From NCBI GenBank assembly GCA_947175285.1, contig CAMWMM010000335.1, positions 1 through 5,990 on the forward strand: a DNA stretch of 5,990 bases. Direction: 5' to 3'. Below, one piece after another: positions 1-5,468 of this stretch; position 1 is the first letter of the stretch, and every line of letters begins with the position of its first letter. This stretch comes from an uncultured Lachnospiraceae bacterium (GTDB lineage Bacteria > Bacillota_A > Clostridia > Lachnospirales > Lachnospiraceae). Both the position numbers and the translations under genes were made by a program. A model generated the notes under the pieces. It made no database searches. It saw only the letters and a list, made by a program, of their open reading frames with translations, and was not told the origin of the DNA.

Positions 1-109
1 CGTCATATTCGCAATATATCTTTGTCCCACTCCGGTATGCAGCGGAAGCCACAGCTGACTGTGATTTTTCTCCGCCCCTGCTGATAATCTTTGCATTAAG
101 GTGTATCAT
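1..109 (-). CDS. MobA/MobL-family (MOBQ) relaxase, N-terminal 36 codons only, cut by the window edge
   Basis: Translating the minus strand from the ATG at 109-107 gives an open frame to the window edge that begins MIHLNAKIISRGG and continues with QSAVASAAYRSGTKI. The KIISR strand followed by the QSAVASAAYRSG block is the hallmark N-terminus of MobA/MobL relaxases, which nick oriT and stay bound to the 5' end during conjugative mobilization. The catalytic Tyr and the His-rich metal motif of the family lie partly or wholly beyond the edge, so activity cannot be judged. The start was chosen because relatives begin at about this point. Its only good Shine-Dalgarno sequence (AAAAGGGGA, 139-131) sits 21 bases upstream, which is too far. 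An in-frame GTG at 130-128 abuts that site and is too close, so the exact start is unresolved. The candidate oriT lies just upstream, as expected for this family. Confidence 0.88.
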   Translation of the reverse strand, partial: MIHLNAKIISRGGEKSQSAVASAAYRSGTKIYCEYD

Positions 110-163
110 CTTCGTGCTTATATGTACCACTCCCCTTTTCCGCTTTTTTCTATCCCCGACGGA

Positions 164-184
164 AAACGTAGCTTTGCTACGTTT
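164..184. repeat. Perfect 9-bp inverted repeat between nic motif and relaxase gene
   Basis: AAACGTAGC (164-172) and GCTACGTTT (176-184) are perfect reverse complements around a 3-base TTT spacer. No T-run follows on either strand, so it is not a classic terminator. Its position between the nic motif and the relaxase start suggests a relaxosome-protein site, an operator for autoregulation of the relaxase gene, or the oriT element used to terminate strand transfer. None of these can be chosen from the sequence alone. Confidence 0.75.
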
Positions 185-224
185 GACATGGGCGCACTTA
201 TACACGCTTCGCGTGTGTGCGCCC
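164..224 (-). other. Candidate MOBQ-type origin of transfer (oriT) with nic motif
   Basis: On the minus strand, the inverted repeat ACACGC-GAA-GCGTGT (216-202) is followed at once by ATAAGTGCGCCC (201-190). From general knowledge, the MOBQ nic core is TAAGTGCGCCC(T), as in RSF1010/R1162 and the pIP501/pSK41 group, and it is preceded by an inverted repeat. The match here is to that core plus the preceding A. By analogy the cut would fall within GCG|CCC, at about 193/192 on the minus strand. A second perfect inverted repeat, AAACGTAGC-TTT-GCTACGTTT (164-184), lies between the nic motif and the relaxase gene. The context, upstream of a MobA/MobL relaxase and downstream of DUF3847, supports the call. 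The exact nick position and the functional limits are inferred. Confidence 0.8.
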
Positions 225-237
225 TGCGGGGCTTTGC

Positions 238-299
238 CTGCCTTGCGGCAGACACCATTGTCTATCTGGCGATAGCCAAGGGGAAACGACAATTCCCCT
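238..299. repeat. Run of short hairpins on the far side of the oriT core
   Basis: Three perfect inverted repeats and one weaker one follow each other closely. They are CTGCC/GGCAG (238-242 and 247-251), GACA/TGTC (251-254 and 259-262), CTATC/GATAG (262-266 and 271-275), and AGGGGAA/TTCCCCT (279-285 and 293-299, 7-base loop). Single 4-5 bp pairs are expected by chance, but the 7-bp pair and the near-continuous packing make a folded single strand plausible. The stretch is non-coding and noticeably richer in GC than the coding regions around it. It is best read as accessory oriT structure, but no protein-binding role is proven. Confidence 0.5.
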
Positions 300-337
300 A
301 CGGGCGTTCCACCCTACCCTTTAGTGAACTTTGCGTT

Positions 338-368
338 CAGATAAAGGCTAAATAGCAGCCTTTATCTG
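338..368. repeat. Perfect 12-bp inverted repeat after the DUF3847 gene
   Basis: CAGATAAAGGCT (338-349) and AGCCTTTATCTG (357-368) are perfect reverse complements around a 7-base loop. No run of T follows on either strand, so it does not look like a standard rho-independent terminator. It lies 48 bases past the DUF3847 stop in the direction of transcription and at the outer end of the oriT-region hairpins. It could be an accessory relaxosome site, an mRNA 3'-end stabilizer, or a rho-assisted pause site. Confidence 0.8.
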
Positions 369-415
369 CCCACAAAGTTTTGCAGTTCCGTCCACCACGT
401 TTCGTCAGATAATTT

Positions 416-769
416 CTATGAATGCTCTTTATTCATTTCCATCGGGGATTGCGGTTTTACTTTTTCTGTCAAAATATTCTGCATAGTCCTGTTGAAATAC
501 ATATCAGAAAAGAGAATATTCAGAATATCTTTTACTGTATCATCATTCAGAGTGGCAAGCTGTTCTTTGGAAACATTCAGCTTTTCTCTGATAAGGTATT
601 CAAAATGACTTCCCCATACAATGTTACGGTGTCTGCGTTCCTTTTCTGTCATGCCCTTTATCTGATTACGGAGTTTTGCTTCCCTGTGTTTTGCAATAGC
701 AAGTTCAGCTTTTGTTTTCTTTAATTCCGCATCAATCGCATCCTTGCTTTTTAGTTTGTTTTCACTCAT
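416..769 (-). CDS. DUF3847-family small coiled-coil protein, mobilization-associated
   Basis: This is a 117-residue protein of unknown biochemical function. Residues about 5-45 are rich in Lys, Glu and Ala with a heptad-like pattern, suggesting a long helix or coiled coil. The KERRHRNIVWGSHFEYL stretch (43-59) resembles the basic, His-containing core that DUF3847 members carry after their coiled coil. The C-terminal half looks helical and less conserved. The ATG start has a good AGGAG site 7 bases upstream (781-777). DUF3847 genes commonly sit beside MobA/MobL relaxase genes on mobile elements of Firmicutes, and here the relaxase begins 306 bases downstream on the same strand. A role as a relaxosome accessory or regulator is inference. 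The stop is TAG, and the same frame stays open for 17 further codons to a TAA at 364-362, so the C-terminus may be truncated relative to an ancestor. Confidence 0.85.
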   Translation of the reverse strand: MSENKLKSKDAIDAELKKTKAELAIAKHREAKLRNQIKGMTEKERRHRNIVWGSHFEYLIREKLNVSKEQLATLNDDTVKDILNILFSDMYFNRTMQNILTEKVKPQSPMEMNKEHS

Positions 770-807
770 TTCTTCACTCCTCTCTGCCTTACGCTGTAAA
801 TGGATAT

Positions 808-843
808 AAAAAAAGCAACCAAGAATTTTATTCCTTAATTGCT
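808..843 (-). terminator. Rho-independent terminator for minus-strand transcription
   Basis: Read on the minus strand, AGCAATTAAGGA (843-832), a 6-base loop and TTCTTGGTTGCT (825-814) form a 12-bp stem with three G-U pairs, followed directly by six T (813-808). It lies 171 bases past the kinase stop codon and 38 bases before the DUF3847 start. It can therefore end the ABC/two-component operon transcript, or act as a conditional attenuator in the leader of the mobilization genes. The stem is AU-rich, so termination may be incomplete. Confidence 0.78.
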
Positions 844-1013
844 CTTTGCTATCTTTCTTAAATTTTTATTGAATCAATAGTCATTTCCCAACCAGTCTAT
901 AAATACTGGTATGTTTGAACTGTCCTCTATCTTTTTTCTTATGTGGCGAACACGGTTCATACAACATAATTTTATATGAATACATCTGCCCACCCTATTC
1001 TTGACTTTAAAAG
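844..1013 (-). other. Spacer between kinase gene and terminator, with two weak short reading frames
   Basis: No recognizable gene is present. On the minus strand one short frame runs from the ATG at 985 to the stop at 881 (34 codons, starting MYSYKIMLYE). It has a G-rich stretch (AGGGTGGG) only 3 bases upstream, which is a poor Shine-Dalgarno placement. A second, overlapping frame runs from the ATG at 960 to the stop at 874 (28 codons, starting MNRVRHIRKK) with no visible ribosome site. At most one could be a leader peptide, and I do not recognize either product. An imperfectly placed small hairpin ACCAGT/ACTGGT (891-896 and 905-910) has no T-run. No convincing promoter was seen. Confidence 0.4.
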
Positions 1014-2267
1014 CTAAGATGCCAAAGCCAGCCATATTTTCACTTCAAACCATTCATTCTCCTTAGAACAGCATATCAGCTTTCCACCCATGCCTTTCAT
1101 AAGGTATTCCGCTATATACAGTCCCATTCCTGAACCTTCCTTTTCTTTCGCATTGTTTCCTCGAAAGTATTTCTGTGTCAGGAAAACTTCTTCTTCCCTT
1201 TTTACACCATTTCCAAAATCCTTTATACAGACACATAAATAATTATCTTCAAAATATGACCTGACCTCAATTTCCGTATCAGCGTATTTATAACTGTTCG
1301 ATACAATATTGTCAGCAATTTGTGAAAAACGTATTTTATCCATTATAATCAGACATTCAGGTACTGCAAACTTTTCTATACGTTTTTTGAAATCAGCCTG
1401 CCGCAGAGCCTTTTCTATTATGGAAGACTCCACTGCCTCCGGATTTACTTCAAGTTTCTCTAAATCGTTCATCATACTTGTATGCAGGTTTATAACTAAC
1501 CCATTAATCTGATTTGCCTTTTCTATAATTGTCTGGAACTCCTGCTGTAACTCCTTGGAATCAATCGTAAAGAACTGATATTCTGCAATTGCCTGAATGG
1601 AAGCGACTGGATTTTTAATATCATGACTGATAGAAGCGATCACTTCCCGTCTCTGCTGATCGGCTTCCTGTTCCTTCCTTTTAGCATAAACCAATTCTTC
1701 CCTCATAATATCAAAACTTTCTGAAAACGCCCCAAAAAAGCTGCTATCAACCCTGCCAACCGGAATATCCAGATTTCCTTTTGAAATTAGCCTTGCAAAT
1801 TCATTTACTTTCTTTACTGGATATAGTACATTTTTTCTCAAATATAAAATTGTTAATACGTCTTTCAGCAAGAATAGCATAATGATAATGACACAAAATA
1901 GCTGATATTTCTTCTTTGTATCAGGCTCTCTATTGATAAATATGATCTTTCCCTGAATCCTTCCATCTTTTAATATTTCAACACTATAATCCCTATGTAT
2001 ATAATCATAATTATAATCCGTAACCAACTCCTGCCTTGATGCCCCTGCTTCTTTGCCATCTTCTCCGATCACGATATAGTCAGTTTCATACCCCTGCAAT
2101 ATATTTATTGCAGAGTCTACATCGGGATAATATTTTTTAATTGTAAATACAATGTCATTGATCTCTGCATTTTTTATTTTGCTCTCTGAATCATCAGAAA
2201 ATAAACAGATCAGCAATACACAAGCCAAAAGATAAAAGCAAACAGTTTCGGCAATAAAACGCTTCAC
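1014..2267 (-). CDS. Membrane sensor histidine kinase of a two-component system
   Basis: This is a 417-residue kinase that should autophosphorylate on a His and pass phosphate to the regulator encoded just upstream. In order it shows a first membrane helix (about 8-23), an extracytoplasmic region of roughly 98 residues (24-121), a second membrane helix (about 122-142) and a HAMP-like linker (about 143-195). The H-box SISHDIKNP follows, with the phosphoacceptor His215, and then the catalytic domain: N-box around N320/N324, G1 box DFGNG (350-354), YFRG (367-370) and G2 box GSGMGL (378-383). All key catalytic residues are present. The start is GTG, supported by an AAAGGAG site about 8 bases upstream that lies inside the last codons of the regulator gene. 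Only one base separates the two genes, which implies translational coupling. The sizeable sensor domain argues against the BceS-type kinases that lack one. The ligand is unknown. Confidence 0.95.
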   Translation of the reverse strand: MKRFIAETVCFYLLACVLLICLFSDDSESKIKNAEINDIVFTIKKYYPDVDSAINILQGYETDYIVIGEDGKEAGASRQELVTDYNYDYIHRDYSVEILKDGRIQGKIIFINREPDTKKKYQLFCVIIIMLFLLKDVLTILYLRKNVLYPVKKVNEFARLISKGNLDIPVGRVDSSFFGAFSESFDIMREELVYAKRKEQEADQQRREVIASISHDIKNPVASIQAIAEYQFFTIDSKELQQEFQTIIEKANQINGLVINLHTSMMNDLEKLEVNPEAVESSIIEKALRQADFKKRIEKFAVPECLIIMDKIRFSQIADNIVSNSYKYADTEIEVRSYFEDNYLCVCIKDFGNGVKREEEVFLTQKYFRGNNAKEKEGSGMGLYIAEYLMKGMGGKLICCSKENEWFEVKIWLALAS

Positions 2268-2268
2268 C

Positions 2269-2961
2269 TTACTTCTCCTTTAATACGAAAATATAGCCCT
2301 TTCCATATTCTGTGATGATATAGGCAGGATTGGAAGGATTTTCTTCGATCTTCTCCCTCAGTTTTCTTATATGGACATTCAATGTTCCATCGCCAACATA
2401 ATCCTCCTGCCACACCTCTCTGAAAAGTTCCTCTTTTTCAATTAGTCTGTTCCTGTTTTTTATAAGGTGGAACAGCAGTTTCTTTTCCCTCCTTTTCAAC
2501 GAAACCGGCTGTCCCTTTCTTAATACCGTTTCTTCTTCCATATTGACTTCACATTCTCCAAAAGAAACAATCCCTGTTTCTTCTTTTACAGAGTATCTTC
2601 GTAACACAGCCTTAATTTTAGCCAAAAGAATCGGCAATGAATACGGTTTGCATATAAAATCATCTCCACCGACATTTAATGCCAATAATATACTTTCCTC
2701 CCCTGTTTGAGAACTGATGAACACAATAGGAACCTGTGTTTCCTCCCTGATCTGCTTGCATAAATTGTACCCGCATCCATCCCCAAGATTGATATCAAGT
2801 AAAATCATGCGTGCAGTATTGGCATCCATAAATTCATAATATCCCTCTACACTAAATACCGCCTCTGAACGGATTCCCGACAGATTTAAGTATTTGCAGG
2901 TGTTTTCTGCTAAAGGCTTCTCATCTTCAACGATCAGACAATCATATGTCAAATATATCAT
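2269..2961 (-). CDS. OmpR/PhoB-family response regulator
   Basis: This 230-residue DNA-binding regulator has a receiver domain (about 6-122) with acidic pocket E12/D13, phosphoacceptor D56 in LLDINLGDG, Ser83 in the usual Thr/Ser position and K105 in CKPYS. A winged-helix domain (about 130-228) follows, with a recognition-helix region around TLNVHIRKLREKI. It presumably controls its own operon, including the exporter genes, once phosphorylated by the adjacent kinase. The coordinates use the first ATG, but its AAAGGA site (2968-2963) is only one base away. The in-frame TTG at 2952-2950 is 10 bases from that site and would give an N-terminus MTYDCLIVEDE, typical for receivers. The true start may thus be the TTG (227 residues). 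The gene follows the permease after a 132-base gap containing a long inverted repeat, and it ends one base before the kinase. Confidence 0.96.
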   Translation of the reverse strand: MIYLTYDCLIVEDEKPLAENTCKYLNLSGIRSEAVFSVEGYYEFMDANTARMILLDINLGDGCGYNLCKQIREETQVPIVFISSQTGEESILLALNVGGDDFICKPYSLPILLAKIKAVLRRYSVKEETGIVSFGECEVNMEEETVLRKGQPVSLKRREKKLLFHLIKNRNRLIEKEELFREVWQEDYVGDGTLNVHIRKLREKIEENPSNPAYIITEYGKGYIFVLKEK

Positions 2962-2985
2962 ATCCTTTCTTGCGGCAGATGCGTT

Positions 2986-3086
2986 AGGAACTGTTTAGAA
3001 ATAAATCATCACTTTCGTTTGTGAAAGGCTTTGATTTAGGGCATTTCACAAACGAAAATCTAAGGATTTATTTCGTGACAGTTCCT
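2986..3086. repeat. 101-bp imperfect palindrome between permease and regulator genes (MITE-like or RNA hairpin)
   Basis: Three perfect arm blocks pair across a 17-base loop (3027-3043). They are AGGAACTGT/ACAGTTCCT (2986-2994 with 3078-3086), AAATAAATC/GATTTATTT (2999-3007 with 3065-3073) and TTTCGTTTGTGAAA/TTTCACAAACGAAA (3013-3026 with 3044-3057). In total 32 base pairs are separated by small internal loops (4x4 and 5x7). No T-run follows on either strand, so it is not a normal terminator. It starts 7 bases past the permease stop. A full-length terminal inverted repeat with a tiny core fits a small non-autonomous insertion element, but I see no clear target-site duplication. Alternatively it is a processing or attenuation hairpin that sets the ratio of exporter to regulator mRNA. 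Confidence 0.85.
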
Positions 3087-3093
3087 TGGTGTC

Positions 3094-5466
3094 TTACTCC
3101 GCCCTGATAAGATTACAGGGAACGATTTTCCTGATTTTTAATGCCGATACAACTGCTGTAAACGCACCAACCAATTCTGCACATAGTATGAGTGAAACAA
3201 TCCAGATTACCGGAAATGCAAACACAATTTTATGAACGCCCATTCCGCTAAACAAGGTTACGATCAGGATATTGGAACAACAGTATAAGAAAATACTACC
3301 TATGATGCTTCCAACCGCAATATAGAGCATAAATGTCATCACAGTCTGAACTACAATCTGTCTGGTAGAATATCCTAATGCTTTCATTATCCCAAAATCC
3401 CCTTTTCGTGTCAACAAGATAGAATTTGTCACAAAATATCCCATAATTATGATAATCAATAGCATAATTATGATAATAAAGAATACAATTGCCGACACAC
3501 TGCTGACAATAGGTGAAAACTGTGCGTAAAATATCTGGTCAAAACTTCCAACATATGACAGCCTGCCTTTAAATTCATCTTCCAGTGCAGTGCAGAATTT
3601 CTCTGTGTCAGCACCCGCTTCTAAATAGACATGGATTGTCTGCCACTCTGCTTCAGGTTCAATCAGCCTTAATCCTTCCATCGTAAGGTATAGATCCATT
3701 CCTCCCGTATAAGTTCCCTGCGTAAAGCCAACAACAAGAAATTCTTCCTCTTTTGTCGTTTCCTGAAAAATCTGACTTATTTTTATTGTATCTCCGATAT
3801 TCTTATCTAATGCATTTGCCAGATTGCCTGAAATCGCAGCTTCATTCTCGTGTTTTGGATAACGGCCTGAATATACAGAAGGGTTTTCCAATGCCCCATA
3901 ATCACTGTACACACCTAATGATGCGTATACAGTACCTTCGCATAAAAGCCTTGAAGAACCCGGCTCAATAGCGGTCATAATCTTACGCACTTCCGGTCTA
4001 TCCAACTCACTTGCTATTTTCCTTGTTTCTTCTGGTATAACCGCCTGAATATTTACGGAATAAACCTCTGCACCGACGATCTGCAGCAGTCCATCATCAT
4101 CTTTTACCAGCCTTGCATATAAAATAACGGCAAAACCAGCCACACACATGATTACAGCTATTGTAAGACTTATGAATATACTTTTTACTCTTTCAAAATC
4201 TATCATTTTCAGTGAAATGGATAAATTTAAAGGAAATGGCATTTTCTCTACTGTCAACCTGCTTTTTTTACAGCAGGATATACCAGTTCTTTCCTGAAAA
4301 GCCTCCACTGGTCTAAGCCTGATGATTCCCTTTGACAAATACAAAGTAATAACACCAATCATTACCAGAATAACCAAAATATCCCGTATTACAGTCTGCC
4401 CTAAAAATGCCGTATTCCATACAAAACCAATATCTGTAGCTATACTGCCTACAATCACAGGCATAACGGCTTCGGAAACAGCTACACCAGCCACAGAACC
4501 AAGCAGCCCAAGCAAAAGAAATTGTATAACATATGTCATTACAAGCCAAGATCCTGTATAACCAATTGCCTTTAATGCTCCTAATTCTTTTGAATCCTTA
4601 TCCAGCGTATTTTTCATATGAAATCCAATGACAACAAAGCAGGCAATGATGCCGATCAGTGAAGCAACATTCATAATCACAACATAAATATTGATATTAT
4701 TGCTCCGACTGTTTTCGGCATACTCTATATCTGAATTGGAATAGAAGTCCAATTCGTTTCCTTTTTCGGCTATCAACTCTGAAAACTTATTTGATACTTC
4801 GCCTGCTTTACCCTCTGCCCTGACTAAAACAATCGCTGCCTCTGCATCTGCCCCTGCCTTCTCTCTGAAAGAATAAAATTGGCTTTCTGGTAAATCAAAA
4901 GCTAGGTACGACCTGCTGCCAAAAAGCACATCCTCTGTAAAACCTGCAATCGTAAACGATTCTTGCTTATTTCCGAATGAGATATTAAGCGTATCGCCCA
5001 ACTGGAAACCAAAAAATGTTTTGCACACATAAGGTACATAGATACCGTCTGCCGGCATCTCATCCAGCCTTTCTGCTATTTTTAGGCAAGACATCTGTTG
5101 TGTCCTGTCGGCATTCCTGAAAGTCCATCCACCATTAATTATATCCCCATCACCATCTTGGATATTTGAATTTTTCAGTAATATTGCATCAATTACTTCA
5201 ATCTCTGATATTTCTTCATTCACCTGTCCAAAATCAATAATTTCATTCTGATATTTTTCACAAAAAGCATAAGGCAAAGTTGCCGCAAAATCAGCACTGT
5301 TTGTTTCGACGATTTTTTCCTGATACAGCCTTTTAAACCCTTCGGTTAATTGGCTTCCAGTATGGTATAACAATACTGTAAGCATAATGAAAAGAAAAAA
5401 AGCAATTGAAATTCTTCTGCTCTTTTTGATATTTGATTTGATTAGCAATAATGTATTTTCTGCCAT
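3094..5466 (-). CDS. FtsX-type ABC exporter permease with duplicated core
   Basis: This is a 790-residue membrane protein, the partner of the adjacent ATPase. It is built as two similar halves. The first has membrane helix 1 (about 19-36), an extracytoplasmic domain (about 38-255) and three helices (about 260-283, 308-340 and 361-378). The second has a helix (about 430-452), an extracytoplasmic domain (about 455-653) and three helices (about 656-682, 703-735 and 746-775). Each FtsX core carries the same cytoplasmic motif: KELGALKAIGYT (about 293-304) and GDFGIMKALGYS (about 689-700). This layout, with two domains of 4 helices each, belongs to the large FtsX/MacB-like permease group and differs from 10-helix BceB with its single large loop. 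Likely work is export or extraction of a peptide or lipid-like compound from the membrane; the substrate is unknown. The ATG at 5466 is preferred. A GTG at 5475 (793 residues, overlapping the ATPase end by 7 bases) is closer to AAAGGA and is possible. Confidence 0.93.
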   Translation of the reverse strand: MAENTLLLIKSNIKKSRRISIAFFLFIMLTVLLYHTGSQLTEGFKRLYQEKIVETNSADFAATLPYAFCEKYQNEIIDFGQVNEEISEIEVIDAILLKNSNIQDGDGDIINGGWTFRNADRTQQMSCLKIAERLDEMPADGIYVPYVCKTFFGFQLGDTLNISFGNKQESFTIAGFTEDVLFGSRSYLAFDLPESQFYSFREKAGADAEAAIVLVRAEGKAGEVSNKFSELIAEKGNELDFYSNSDIEYAENSRSNNINIYVVIMNVASLIGIIACFVVIGFHMKNTLDKDSKELGALKAIGYTGSWLVMTYVIQFLLLGLLGSVAGVAVSEAVMPVIVGSIATDIGFVWNTAFLGQTVIRDILVILVMIGVITLYLSKGIIRLRPVEAFQERTGISCCKKSRLTVEKMPFPLNLSISLKMIDFERVKSIFISLTIAVIMCVAGFAVILYARLVKDDDGLLQIVGAEVYSVNIQAVIPEETRKIASELDRPEVRKIMTAIEPGSSRLLCEGTVYASLGVYSDYGALENPSVYSGRYPKHENEAAISGNLANALDKNIGDTIKISQIFQETTKEEEFLVVGFTQGTYTGGMDLYLTMEGLRLIEPEAEWQTIHVYLEAGADTEKFCTALEDEFKGRLSYVGSFDQIFYAQFSPIVSSVSAIVFFIIIIMLLIIIIMGYFVTNSILLTRKGDFGIMKALGYSTRQIVVQTVMTFMLYIAVGSIIGSIFLYCCSNILIVTLFSGMGVHKIVFAFPVIWIVSLILCAELVGAFTAVVSALKIRKIVPCNLIRAE

Positions 5467-5468
5467 AC

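Larger units (their letters stand above)
110..415. other. Non-coding mobilization region between DUF3847 and relaxase genes
   Basis: This 306-base stretch contains no convincing gene. The plus-strand open frame across 101-355 runs through the relaxase start and all the inverted repeats and resembles no protein family I know. The region holds the candidate oriT core (190-216), the AAACGTAGC repeat, the hairpin run at 238-299 and the 12-bp inverted repeat at 338-368. I see no clear -35/-10 promoter for the relaxase. The gene may be co-transcribed with DUF3847 through this structured spacer. Confidence 0.7.

Noticed and set aside
101..355. 84-codon plus-strand open frame across the oriT region
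   Set aside because: It overlaps the relaxase start and all the inverted repeats, has no convincing ribosome site, and its product resembles no family I know. The non-coding oriT reading explains the stretch better.
338..368. Inverted repeat as terminator for DUF3847
   Set aside because: The stem is perfect, but no T-run follows on either strand, so it was kept only as a repeat.
422..724. 100-codon plus-strand open frame opposite the DUF3847 gene
   Set aside because: It is a mirror frame of the minus-strand gene. Its Phe/Cys-rich product is typical of an antisense shadow of a Lys/Glu-rich coiled coil.
891..910. Hairpin ACCAGT/ACTGGT as a second terminator
   Set aside because: The 6-bp stem has an 8-base loop and no T-run, so it is within chance expectation.
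242..2979. Shared 11-base word CTTGCGGCAGA at 242-252 and 2969-2979
   Set aside because: An exact 11-base match is expected by chance in a window of this size, and the flanks show no further similarity.
4313..4561. Overlapping open frames on both strands inside the permease gene
   Set aside because: They are out-of-frame shadows within membrane-helix coding sequence. One is extremely rich in Trp, Cys and Tyr, and neither has independent start signals.
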